Source: Bryobacteraceae bacterium
Lineage (GTDB): Bacteria > Acidobacteriota > Terriglobia > Bryobacterales > Bryobacteraceae
Assembly: GCA_025980665.1 (NCBI GenBank)
Contig: JAICXC010000008.1
Coordinates: forward strand, 1-64,000
DNA: 64,000 nucleotides
Reading direction: 5' to 3'
Shown here: positions 43,498-51,569 of the stretch, piece by piece
How positions within the stretch are numbered: position 1 is the stretch's first letter
Layout: the number at the start of each line of letters is the position of its first letter
Translations under genes and position numbers: made by a program
The notes under the pieces: model-generated
Told to the model about the DNA's origin: nothing
What the model saw: the letters and a program-made list of their open reading frames with translations, nothing else
The model's database searches: none

Positions 43498-43854
43498 CTA
43501 TTTCTTTTTTGGCGCAGCGCCCTGCTTGGCGATAATCGAGTCTTTAATCTTGTCGTAAGTGGCTTGGGGGACAATGTTCTTTGAGACCAACTGGTCTTTC
43601 TTCGCATATGGCCGGCCGGCGATGATTTTTGCGGAATATGCTTCGCCGATTCCCGGCAAAGCCTTGAGCTGATCGGCCGTGGCGGAGTTGATATCGAGTA
43701 GAGCGCCACTCTTCTTGGCGGTGTCCGTGGCTTTCGCCGGAGTCTTGGCAGCGGTCGTTTTGGGCGCGGTCTTGGTTTGGGCCAGCGCAGCGCCGGTGAA
43801 TAGTACGCAGGCCAGAAGGGGAGTGAGTAATCGCCGAAAAACAGAAGTATTCAT
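43498..43854 (-). CDS. ComEA-like helix-hairpin-helix protein
   Basis: 118 residues: a signal peptide (1-25, ending ALA), an Ala/Lys/Thr-rich linker (about 27-50) and one HhH pair ([37 protein letters not shown], about 53-90), the ComEA type that binds DNA during uptake. Ends in a basic tail. A TACACT box lies six bases before its ATG. It precedes the radical SAM gene closely; a joint role is not suggested. Confidence 0.88.
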   Translation of the reverse strand: MNTSVFRRLLTPLLACVLFTGAALAQTKTAPKTTAAKTPAKATDTAKKSGALLDINSATADQLKALPGIGEAYSAKIIAGRPYAKKDQLVSKNIVPQATYDKIKDSIIAKQGAAPKKK

Positions 43855-43860
43855 AGCACC

Positions 43861-43866
43861 AGTGTA
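43861..43866 (-). promoter_or_regulatory. -10-like box TACACT six bases before the ComEA-like gene
   Basis: Minus-strand TACACT, a six-base gap, then ATG 43854; no ribosome binding site fits. The -35 region is weak. Confidence 0.5.
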
Positions 43867-43886
43867 ACCGCTAATCTATAGAGACA

Positions 43887-44714
43887 GTGCAGCAGCGGCG
43901 GGGCTTTCCGAGATCGATTCTGGATACAATTCTTCCCACGCTGCGCTACTGGACCGAGACGGAAGTGCACGCCCTTGCGTTCTCCGTGGCCGCCAACGTG
44001 CTGCTTGGATTTTTCCCGTTCCTCATCGTCAGTGTTTCGATTTCGCGAATCTTTTTCAGCCGCCAGATTACCGTGGCGGCGATCGATTTCGCCCTGCGCG
44101 ATTACTTTCCAGACGCGCTCGGATCCTTTCTGAGCAGTAATCTTCCAGCCAGGCCGGTGACCGATTGGGTCGCGATCCTACTCCTGCTGTTTTCGTCGAA
44201 TGGGATTTTCGAGCCCCTGGAAGTGGCGCTCAATAAAATTTGGGGAATCCGCAAGAATCGCAGTTATCTCCACAATCAGGTGGTGAGCCTGGCGCTTATT
44301 TTCTCGTGCGGTAGTCTGGCCCTTCTTTCGCTCGGCATCACCGAACTGCGCGTTGGATCCTCGGCCGGTTTGCGTATCGAGCTGTGGACCTCCATACTTT
44401 TTTTCAAGCTGGCCGCGGTGCCCTTGACCTCGCTGATTCTATTTTTGATTTACCGGTATCTCCCCAACGGCCGCCCGCCGCTTCAGCGCGTGATCGCCGC
44501 AGCGATCGGGACGGGACTCCTGCTCGAAGCGCTAAAGTATCTCAACCTTATCGTCTGGCCGCATGTCGATGCCCGTATTCAACGGGAATATGGCGTGTTT
44601 CGATATTCGGCAACCATTTTGTTCCTTAGTTTTTTGGCGACCATGCTGGTGCTGGCTGGCGCGGAGTGGGCTGCGAGGGGCCATCGCCAGAATGAAGTGG
44701 AGGTCGAAAGGTGA
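43887..44714 (+). CDS. YihY/BrkB-family membrane protein
   Basis: 275 residues with six membrane helices. LAFSVAANVLLGFFPFLIVSVSISRIF (~30-56) and VTDWVAILLLLFSSNGIFEPLEVALNKIWGIRKNR (~90-125) are typical of the YihY/BrkB family, whose transported substrate is unknown. GTG 43887 is the start; TAATCT lies nine bases before it. It is divergent from the ComEA-like gene. Confidence 0.87.
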   Translation: MQQRRGFPRSILDTILPTLRYWTETEVHALAFSVAANVLLGFFPFLIVSVSISRIFFSRQITVAAIDFALRDYFPDALGSFLSSNLPARPVTDWVAILLLLFSSNGIFEPLEVALNKIWGIRKNRSYLHNQVVSLALIFSCGSLALLSLGITELRVGSSAGLRIELWTSILFFKLAAVPLTSLILFLIYRYLPNGRPPLQRVIAAAIGTGLLLEALKYLNLIVWPHVDARIQREYGVFRYSATILFLSFLATMLVLAGAEWAARGHRQNEVEVER

Positions 44715-44724
44715 CAATGCCCAT

Positions 44725-45522
44725 ATGCTAGCGGTCATTACGGGAGCCTCCAGTGGTCTGGGTGCGACATTTGCGCGGAAGCTGGCTGCACGGGGCTATG
44801 ATTTGTTGCTGATCGCACGCCGGGAGGACCGGCTGCAATCGATTGCGCGTGAAATCGGTGACATGTATCACGTGCGCGCGGAAGTCCTGGCTGCCGATTT
44901 GACGGACGATGTGGGGCTCGTCTCGGTGGCCGCGCAAATCCAGCAAGCCGCGGATCTGGGGCTACTGGTGAACAATGCCGGATTCGGAACACTGGGCTAT
45001 TTCTTCGATGCCGATCCCCACACTCAGGAGCAAATGCATCGCCTGCACGTGCTCGCGACCATGCGACTGTCACATGCCGCACTAGCGAATCTAGTGCCCC
45101 GGGCCCAAGCGGGAACCGGGATTATCAACGTGTCTTCGGTGGCTGCCTTCGGGTCTTCGCCGCAGAATGTCAGCTATTGCGCTACTAAAACATGGATGAA
45201 CCGCTTCACCGAAGGGCTAGCAATTGAGCTGGGCGCCAAATCATCCCCGGTAGTCGTGCAGGCGCTGTGCCCCGGTTTCACGTTGACCGAATTTCACGAT
45301 GTCATGCCCATGGACCGATCGCGCATTCCCGCGTCGCTGTGGCTGAACCCCGACTTTGTCGTCGATGAAAGCCTGCGCGGCTTCGACCGGCGCGCAGTGT
45401 TCGTGATTCCGGGATGGCGTTACAAGTTGCTGGTGTGGGTCATGAAGATGGTACCGAGCGGGTTGATGCGGTGGGCGTCCATTCGGGCGGTGCAACGCTA
45501 CAAGCAGCCAAAACGCACCTAG
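44725..45522 (+). CDS. Short-chain dehydrogenase/reductase
   Basis: 265 residues. NAD(P)-binding TGASSGLGATFARKLAARG (about 6-24), NNAGFG (~82-87), catalytic Ser in INVSSVAAFG and YCATK (Tyr and Lys), and C-terminal basic helix. ATG 44725, eleven bases after the previous stop, gives the conserved N-terminus; an upstream open frame is a shadow of the BrkB-type gene. Stop shares CTAG with the next gene's stop. Confidence 0.92.
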   Translation: MLAVITGASSGLGATFARKLAARGYDLLLIARREDRLQSIAREIGDMYHVRAEVLAADLTDDVGLVSVAAQIQQAADLGLLVNNAGFGTLGYFFDADPHTQEQMHRLHVLATMRLSHAALANLVPRAQAGTGIINVSSVAAFGSSPQNVSYCATKTWMNRFTEGLAIELGAKSSPVVVQALCPGFTLTEFHDVMPMDRSRIPASLWLNPDFVVDESLRGFDRRAVFVIPGWRYKLLVWVMKMVPSGLMRWASIRAVQRYKQPKRT

Positions 45523-45734
45523 AATTTCTGGGGCTTTAGAATGCCCCGCTGCTCGAGCCACGCTCGCCCCCGAAGCACCAGCGGCCGGAAGCGCCGCACG
45601 ATCGCGTGGTCCGTGCCGAGAACGGCGATGCCCGCCGCGATGAACACAAATCCAGGCACGATCGGCAACAAGGTCCCAATTACGCCCAGGATGAGCAGGC
45701 CGACCCCGATAACTGTGCGGACAATATGCCTCAA
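45519..45734 (-). CDS. PGPGW/YbaN-like small membrane protein
   Basis: 71 residues, two helices (5-27 and 29-45). TLLPIVPGFVFIAAGIAVLG resembles the PGPGW motif proteins. TTG 45734 is the start; TACCAT lies five bases before it. Role unknown. Confidence 0.75.
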   Translation of the reverse strand: MRHIVRTVIGVGLLILGVIGTLLPIVPGFVFIAAGIAVLGTDHAIVRRFRPLVLRGRAWLEQRGILKPQKF

Positions 45735-45739
45735 GTTTC

Positions 45740-45745
45740 ATGGTA
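45740..45745 (-). promoter_or_regulatory. -10-like box TACCAT before the small membrane protein gene
   Basis: Minus-strand TACCAT with five bases to TTG 45734. It lies back to back with the plus-strand TAAAAT of the oxidase subunit gene. Confidence 0.4.
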
Positions 45746-45750
45746 GGGCG

Positions 45751-45756
45751 TAAAAT
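45751..45756 (+). promoter_or_regulatory. -10-like box TAAAAT six bases before the oxidase subunit gene
   Basis: TAAAAT, GGAGGC, ATG 45763. The GGAGG abuts the start codon too closely for normal ribosome binding, so either transcription is leaderless or both signals are partly used. Confidence 0.48.
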
Positions 45757-45762
45757 GGAGGC

Positions 45763-46362
45763 ATGGCACTGCTGAGCGACCGGGCCGGGAAAACATCCCG
45801 GGTAGTTGTGCTTCCCGCATCGCTTGAAGATCCCTCCAAGTCACCTCCTGGCATGTATCGCCTGGGCCTGCTGATCGCCTGCGGCTCGATCCTGGCGTTC
45901 TTTGCGGCGCTGGTAGTGGCTTTCTACTGGCGCTCGCGCACGCCCCCTTTTTGGGAGCCGATTACGTTACCCCGCACGCTGTGGTTATCCACGGCGATCA
46001 TACTGGCGAGCAGCGCTACCTTTGAAGCCGCGCGACGGACCTACCGCCGTGGTCTTCATCTAACCGCGGCGCGATTGCTGGTCGTGACGGCTTGCCTGGG
46101 CGCGGCATTTCTGGCGTCGCAGTTATCGGCCTGGTTGAATCTGGTTCACCGCGGCTACTATCTGGCGCAGAACCCGTATAGCTCGTTTTTTTACATGTTC
46201 ACTGGCCTGCACGCCGCGCATCTGATCGGCGGATTAATCGCGCTTTTCATCGTCGTGCTGGGGCGGTCCACGCGGCGCGAAACCGTGGATACGGTTGCCT
46301 ATTACTGGCACTTTCTGGGCGTACTCTGGGTCACGCTGTTCGTGATTCTCCTAATATCGTGA
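45763..46362 (+). CDS. Haem-copper oxidase subunit III-like protein
   Basis: 199 residues with five membrane helices of the CoxC/CyoC pattern: LGLLIACGSILAFFAALVVAFYWRSR, FYMFTGLHAAHLIGGLIALF (the HxxHxxxG region) and TVAYYWHFLGVLWVTLFVILL. No subunit I or II lies nearby. It would join a terminal oxidase encoded elsewhere. The next gene, LpxA-like, follows after eight bases. Confidence 0.88.
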   Translation: MALLSDRAGKTSRVVVLPASLEDPSKSPPGMYRLGLLIACGSILAFFAALVVAFYWRSRTPPFWEPITLPRTLWLSTAIILASSATFEAARRTYRRGLHLTAARLLVVTACLGAAFLASQLSAWLNLVHRGYYLAQNPYSSFFYMFTGLHAAHLIGGLIALFIVVLGRSTRRETVDTVAYYWHFLGVLWVTLFVILLIS

Positions 46363-46370
46363 TCCTCTGA

Positions 46371-47159
46371 ATGCCGATCGATCCTTCCGCGCAAGTGGCA
46401 CCCACGGCTCGTGTGCATCCCGGCGCTGTAGTTGGTCCGGGCGTCACCATCGGCGACTTTGCCATTATCGAAGAGGATGTGGCGATTGGTGCGAATTCGC
46501 GCCTGGAGCCATACGTTTACGTCAAACGCTGGACCACTGTGGGCGAACGCAACCAGATTTCGGCCGGCACAGTGCTGGGAACAGATCCCCTGGATAAGGG
46601 CTTCACAGGCGCGCGCAGTTATCTAAAAATCGGCAACGGGAACGTCATACGCGAGCACTACACGATCTCGCGCGGCACGGCGCCCGAATCAGAGACCATC
46701 GTCGGCGACGAAAACTACATCATGACGTCGGGCCACATCGCCCACAATTGCCGGATCGGGAACCGCGCGGTAATCGCCAGTTGCGCGCTGGTGGCCGGGT
46801 ACGTGGAAGTGGAGGACCAGGCGTTTATTTCCGGCGGCGTGGTGATCCATCAGTATTCGAGGATCGGCCGGTTGGCGATGATCGGCGGCAACACGCGCGT
46901 GAACAGCGATCTTCCACCCTTCTTTCTGTACACCGATTTCAATGTCGCGGCACATGGTCTGAATCTGGTGGGGCTTAAACGGGCTGGGTTCGGAGAAGCC
47001 GATATCAGGGCGTTGAAGACGGCATATCGCCTGCTATATCGTTCCGGATTGAAGTTAGAAGTTGCGCTCCAGCGAATCGAAACTGAGATTCCAACGGAGC
47101 ACACGCGGCACCTGGTCGCATTCATCCGGACGAGTAAGCGCGGCATCTGCCGCGAATAA
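46371..47159 (+). CDS. LpxA-like acyltransferase, diverged paralog
   Basis: 262 residues of left-handed beta-helix hexapeptide repeats. GHIAHNCRIGNRAVIAS aligns with the catalytic AHIAHDC region and keeps the histidine; VVIHQYSRIGRLAMIGGNTRVNSDLPPFFL and GLKRAGF match the LpxA C-terminus. Compared with the copy at 59658, the GH turn is GY and QFC is QYS. It may use another nucleotide sugar or acyl chain. Its stop lies five bases from the convergent truA stop. Confidence 0.85.
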   Translation: MPIDPSAQVAPTARVHPGAVVGPGVTIGDFAIIEEDVAIGANSRLEPYVYVKRWTTVGERNQISAGTVLGTDPLDKGFTGARSYLKIGNGNVIREHYTISRGTAPESETIVGDENYIMTSGHIAHNCRIGNRAVIASCALVAGYVEVEDQAFISGGVVIHQYSRIGRLAMIGGNTRVNSDLPPFFLYTDFNVAAHGLNLVGLKRAGFGEADIRALKTAYRLLYRSGLKLEVALQRIETEIPTEHTRHLVAFIRTSKRGICRE

Positions 47160-47163
47160 AACG

Positions 47164-47916
47164 TCAATAACGCACGCCTTCGAGAAACAACCCCGACGCG
47201 GGAGCCGTCCAGGCCGCGATATCGAGCTTGGGGTTCTTCTTCCCGTTTAGCAACTCTCGAAATTCGTCGACCGACACTTCGCCCCGTCCGATTTTCACTA
47301 GCGTTCCGGTCAGCCGGCGGACCATTTTCCAGATGAAGTGCGACGCCTCAATACGGAACACGACCAGGTTGTCATCGACGGACACTTCTGCAGATTCTAC
47401 AACTACGATTGTCGATTCTCCCGGTTTAGACGGATCGGCTGCGCGAAATGCGACGAAGTCGTGGCGGCCGGCGATGAGGGCAGCGGCCTGCTGCATGCGT
47501 CCGACGTCCAGCGGTTCCTTGATCCACCAGACGAAGCGCTTCGAAAGCGCAGCCTTGCGCGTCGAAATCTGGTAAAAGTAGGCTCGCGATTTGGCATCGT
47601 GGCGCGCGTGAAAGCGCGGTGGAACCTCGTTCACGTCTAAAACCGCGATGCTGGCGGGCAGCTTGTCATTGAGTTCGCGCAGAATCTGAGAAGCCGTTAG
47701 CGGGGGCGCTTTCTCCCGGATCTTCAAATGCGCGACCTGGCCTACGGCGTGCACGCCGGCATCGGTGCGGCCCGCGCCCTGCACCTCCACATCGATCCGG
47801 AACAAATTCAGCACTGCTTGCTTCAGCTCGCCTTGCACCGTGCGGGCGTTGATCTGTTCCTGCCAGCCGGAAAACCGCGAGCCGTCGTATTCAAGTGTCA
47901 AACGAAATGTCTGCAT
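47164..47916 (-). CDS. truA: tRNA pseudouridine(38-40) synthase
   Basis: 250 residues. Catalytic Asp in GAGRTDAGVHA (~52), RNA-contact FRLTLEYDGSRFSGWQ at the start and HFIWKMVRRLTGTLVKIGRG near the end. ATG 47916 fits the conserved N-terminus; a frame open to 48171 crosses the next gene's 3' end and is not used. Confidence 0.95.
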   Translation of the reverse strand: MQTFRLTLEYDGSRFSGWQEQINARTVQGELKQAVLNLFRIDVEVQGAGRTDAGVHAVGQVAHLKIREKAPPLTASQILRELNDKLPASIAVLDVNEVPPRFHARHDAKSRAYFYQISTRKAALSKRFVWWIKEPLDVGRMQQAAALIAGRHDFVAFRAADPSKPGESTIVVVESAEVSVDDNLVVFRIEASHFIWKMVRRLTGTLVKIGRGEVSVDEFRELLNGKKNPKLDIAAWTAPASGLFLEGVRY

Positions 47917-47936
47917 GGGTTTATTAATGAGAATGC

Positions 47937-48662
47937 TTACTCGGGAAGAACCAGATCCGCCACCAGCGGCAGATGATCCGAAGCGATCAGCGACCTGCGG
48001 GTACGATGATAAAACGCTTTCTCGACTTTGAGGTGATGGTCGAAGTAGATGTGATCCAAATGCAGCATCGGTAGCAGCGCCGGATAGCTCCGCTCCCGCG
48101 TTAGGTGCGCACGCAAATCCGTCAGATGAAACTCGGCTACCAGAGTTTTGGTTACCAATCCCCGCACCCACTCGTTGAAATCACCGAGTACAATGCGTGG
48201 CCCTGAAATATCGACGGCGCGCAACAAATCGCGGTCGATCAGACGAATGGCCTGCTGCCGCCGTTCGCGGACGGCCGTCCCTAAATGCACGTTGAACATG
48301 TGCAGGATGTGGCCACCCATCCGGATATCGGTCCGCAGCGCCACTCGCCGCTCGCGTCCTCCTATCGTAATGTCGATGGGTCGAACCAACTTGAAGTCCC
48401 AGCGGCTGAGCGTCACATTGCCATAAGCGCCGCCGCGATGCTTGCGCGTTTCGCCCAAGGCGCCGAATAGGCCCAGGCGCCCCGCCAGATAATCGGCTTG
48501 ATGATCGGCGATGGCGGCGCCTTCATGGCTCACCACCTCCTGCAGGGAGACGATGTCCGCGTTGATCTCTTCCAGAACTCTCGCCACGCGCTCCGGACGG
48601 ACGCGCCCGTCCACGCCACGGCACTTATGAATGTTGTAAGTTGCGATTCGGAATCGGTGCAT
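47937..48662 (-). CDS. Endonuclease/exonuclease/phosphatase-fold protein
   Basis: 241 residues. FRIATYNIHKCRGVDGR at the start, IVSLQEV (catalytic Glu, ~40), HMFNVHLGTAVRERR, VLGDFNEW (Asp/Asn pair) and SDHLPLVADL (terminal His) are the EEP motifs. May be a phosphodiesterase acting on nucleic acid or lipid phosphate. ATG 48662 lies five bases from the cardiolipin synthase stop, so the two are co-transcribed. Confidence 0.9.
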   Translation of the reverse strand: MHRFRIATYNIHKCRGVDGRVRPERVARVLEEINADIVSLQEVVSHEGAAIADHQADYLAGRLGLFGALGETRKHRGGAYGNVTLSRWDFKLVRPIDITIGGRERRVALRTDIRMGGHILHMFNVHLGTAVRERRQQAIRLIDRDLLRAVDISGPRIVLGDFNEWVRGLVTKTLVAEFHLTDLRAHLTRERSYPALLPMLHLDHIYFDHHLKVEKAFYHRTRRSLIASDHLPLVADLVLPE

Positions 48663-48667
48663 TCGTC

Positions 48668-50152
48668 CTACATCTGGTCTTCCATAAGCGACGCGAACTG
48701 TTCTCCTGCCCGCTGCCAGAATCCACGCCGCTTCCATTCGGACAGTTGCACCTTTTGGCACCGCTCCAGATCCGCCAGAAAGGCTTCGTGGAGGCTGTTG
48801 ACCAGCGAACGATCGTGGAAGCACACGCTGGTTTCGTCGTTGAGCGCGAGCGACCGGTTATCGAAGTTGGCCGTGCCGACGGAGCCCCAAGCGTCGTCGA
48901 CAATGACGATCTTCTGATGCAGCATCGTGGGCAGAAATTCGAAGACCTCGACGCCTGCTTCGAGCAGCTTGCCATATAGCCGCACGCTGTTCTGGCGCGC
49001 CCACCATGTGTCATTGTGCTTGCCGGCTACCATGAGCTTGACGGCTACGCCGCGGCTGCACGCCCGGCCCAGCATATCGATCACGCGCGCATCGGGAATA
49101 AAGTACGGGTTAGCGATATACAAGTGGCGGCGCGCGCATTGCAGCGCGATCAGGTGCATGGTGCCGGCTGCGCCGGTTCCTTCAAAGGGCGAACTCACGA
49201 TGGTCTGTACGTCGATGTTTCCCGCGGGCGCAGGTATCGGAAAGTAATCGTGGCCAGTGAGGATTTCACCGGTGCATTGCAACCAGTTCTGCGCAAAACC
49301 GCTTTGCTGTTCGAGAGCCGCGGGACCTTCCACGCGTACCATGACGTCGCGCCAGGACTTTGCGTCCTCGGCTTCCCCCAGCCAATGATCCGCCAGTCCC
49401 GCGCCTCCGGTAAAGGCAACCTTGCCGTCGACGATAAGCGACTTGCGGTGATCCCGGTGGTTGGCTCGACTCATCGTATACCAGTGAATCGGGCGGAACC
49501 ACGCGAGCTGGCATCCGCCGGCCTCCAGAACCTTAAGTACCGGCTCGCCCAGGGTGGAAGATCCAACCGCGTCCAGCAGGAGCTTGACGGGGATCCCACT
49601 CCGGGCCTTTTCGGCGAAGGCCTCCGCGAAGCGACGCCCTACCTGCCCGTCCCAAAAAATGTACTGCTCCATGGTGACGGAATGTTCCGCCGATTCTACT
49701 GCCTCCAGCATCGCCGGAAAGAATTCATCACCATTGTTGAAGAGCGCAACCCGGTTTCCTGGCAGCATCGGCATGCCGGTCATGCCCGCCATGGTGACGG
49801 GAAACTCCGGGGATTCGACGCCCAGATCTGTTTCGAGCGCGTAGATGGCGGGATGCGATTCCGGAGTGGTTTGGTAGAAGAAGAAGGACCACGCTGCGGC
49901 AATGAGACTTAGAATCCAGTGACCCGTGAGGTGCGCGGCGATTGCCAGGGCCAACCAGACCCACCACGTGCGGATCACGCGCCGAAACCGGTCCCATTGC
50001 TCCAAACGACCCAGCCGCTTAGGTTTGGGACGGCCCGGAGATAGACGGTACAACTGTTCCTTTGGGACGCGGGGCTTGAGCCAGCGCCGTGATTCCTTCG
50101 GCTTCTGGCCCGATTGCGATCCCGATGATGGTAATGATCCCGCGCTGGACAC
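48668..50152 (-). CDS. cls: Cardiolipin synthase / phospholipase D family
   Basis: 494 residues: two membrane helices after a basic N-terminus (about 55-90) and two HKD motifs, HRKSLIVDGKVAFTGG (~233) and HQKIVIVDDAWGSVGTANFDNRS (~410), the PLD-type catalytic pairs. Builds cardiolipin from two phosphatidylglycerols. GTG 50152 is the start, with no clear ribosome binding site. Confidence 0.92.
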   Translation of the reverse strand: MSSAGSLPSSGSQSGQKPKESRRWLKPRVPKEQLYRLSPGRPKPKRLGRLEQWDRFRRVIRTWWVWLALAIAAHLTGHWILSLIAAAWSFFFYQTTPESHPAIYALETDLGVESPEFPVTMAGMTGMPMLPGNRVALFNNGDEFFPAMLEAVESAEHSVTMEQYIFWDGQVGRRFAEAFAEKARSGIPVKLLLDAVGSSTLGEPVLKVLEAGGCQLAWFRPIHWYTMSRANHRDHRKSLIVDGKVAFTGGAGLADHWLGEAEDAKSWRDVMVRVEGPAALEQQSGFAQNWLQCTGEILTGHDYFPIPAPAGNIDVQTIVSSPFEGTGAAGTMHLIALQCARRHLYIANPYFIPDARVIDMLGRACSRGVAVKLMVAGKHNDTWWARQNSVRLYGKLLEAGVEVFEFLPTMLHQKIVIVDDAWGSVGTANFDNRSLALNDETSVCFHDRSLVNSLHEAFLADLERCQKVQLSEWKRRGFWQRAGEQFASLMEDQM

Positions 50153-50182
50153 GCCGACCCCCTACATCATCCTAGCGGCTGG

Positions 50183-51529
50183 TCAAGAAGCGCGGAATAA
50201 GCGCGGCTCTCGGCGGTAGAGAAAGTAAACCAGGCTTGCGAGGGCGATTGCGTGCGCGAATGCGCCTGCCAGGGGGATTCCTGCAATGCCCAGGGTACGC
50301 GAGAGAATCAAATCGCCGACGCCGGTTGCCGCCACCGACAGTAGAGATGCCCGGATCATGACCACTGTCGCGGAAATCGCCACCGCCAACCGCGCCGCCA
50401 GCACGAACAGAATGGCGAAGGGGACTTGCAGCAGAGCAAACTGCTGTACGTTGGTCACCATGAGCGTGGCTGAAGGGCTAAATGCACCCCCTTCGTAAAA
50501 CATCCGCACAATGGGGCCGGAAAGCCAGATGATCGCGGCGGCGCCTGGCAAGGCGAGCGCGGCAATCACCGCGGAATGTATGCGTACGGTGTGGCGAAGG
50601 TGGCTCCAATCGCGTTGCGCGACCAGCCGGGAAAACTCCGGCAGAATCGCTGTAGCGACGGCGGTCGCGCTAATGGCCGCCAAAACCGTGGCCAACTTGG
50701 TTCCGTAGGCCAGCGCCGACACACTTCCCGAACCAAGCGATCCAGCCACGCCTTGATCGATCAGAGGGCACAGCGCCGCGAACAGGGTTCCTGCCAGCAG
50801 CGGAACATACTGGCGGCGAATCGCCGACATCTCCGGAGTCCAGCCGCGCCATGCTGGAAGAATCGGGATTCCTAGCCGTCGCACGCCCCACCCCAGCAGT
50901 ACGGTTTCGATTGCGACTCCCACCAAAGTTCCCCAGCATAGGGTGTACACATTCCATCGATCCGCACCGGCATAAAGAAAAGCGATGGTGATCAGTGGTG
51001 TAGTCAGTGGCGCCGCGGCAGCTAGGGCGAAGGCATTGTGCGCGTTCAACACCGCGCGCCATACCGCGATGCAGGCACTCATCGGCAGCCACAGGATCAA
51101 AGCCAAAAACAGGCTCGTGGTGATCCGTAATTTTTCCGCTGAGAAGCTGGAGCCCAATAGCGGCAAGATCCATGATCCGCCGGCCGCCAGCGAGAGACTT
51201 ACCACCAGCATCGCGCCCAGAACCAGCGCCAGACCTGTTCGGGCGAATATCCGCGCTGCCGCGTCTCCCTGGTCGGATCGCACGCGGATGAAGGCGGGAA
51301 CGAAGCTTGCACCGAAGGATCCCGCCACGATGTCGGTGAAGAAGGCTGGGAGCAGAAACGCGATCACGAATGCGTCCAGTTGATCGCCTGCGCCAAAGTA
51401 GCGCGCGGTCACCATGATCTTGGCGGCCCCGGCCAGTTTGGCGGCAGTGGCCAGGACGCCCACCAGCGCTGCATTGGTGAACACGCGCTGGTGCGATGCG
51501 CGGCGTTCGGCGGCCTGGGTGGGGCTCAC
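50183..51529 (-). CDS. murJ: Lipid II flippase MurJ-like protein
   Basis: 448 residues with about 13 membrane helices of the MOP/MurJ type. AAKIMVTARYFGAGDQLDAFVIAFLLPAFFTDIVAGSFGASFVPAF (about 33-78) is characteristic. It lacks about 50 residues found in longer MurJ forms. GTG 51529 starts six bases after a TACCGT box. Adjacent to the cardiolipin synthase, but 30 bases apart. Confidence 0.9.
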   Translation of the reverse strand: MSPTQAAERRASHQRVFTNAALVGVLATAAKLAGAAKIMVTARYFGAGDQLDAFVIAFLLPAFFTDIVAGSFGASFVPAFIRVRSDQGDAAARIFARTGLALVLGAMLVVSLSLAAGGSWILPLLGSSFSAEKLRITTSLFLALILWLPMSACIAVWRAVLNAHNAFALAAAAPLTTPLITIAFLYAGADRWNVYTLCWGTLVGVAIETVLLGWGVRRLGIPILPAWRGWTPEMSAIRRQYVPLLAGTLFAALCPLIDQGVAGSLGSGSVSALAYGTKLATVLAAISATAVATAILPEFSRLVAQRDWSHLRHTVRIHSAVIAALALPGAAAIIWLSGPIVRMFYEGGAFSPSATLMVTNVQQFALLQVPFAILFVLAARLAVAISATVVMIRASLLSVAATGVGDLILSRTLGIAGIPLAGAFAHAIALASLVYFLYRREPRLFRAS

Positions 51530-51535
51530 CTCAGC

Positions 51536-51541
51536 ACGGTA
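51536..51541 (-). promoter_or_regulatory. -10-like box TACCGT six bases before murJ
   Basis: Minus-strand TACCGT, GCTGAG, GTG 51529. The same six-base spacing is seen at five other genes in this window. Confidence 0.45.
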
Positions 51542-51569
51542 TCACACCTGCATGAATCTGCTGTTTTTA

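Noticed and set aside
44563-44724. N-terminal extension of the SDR
   Set aside because: It reads through the end of the BrkB-type gene in another frame; the conserved SDR start begins at 44725.
49016-49912. Plus-strand open frame opposite cardiolipin synthase
   Set aside because: No recognisable domain; both HKD motifs are on the minus strand.
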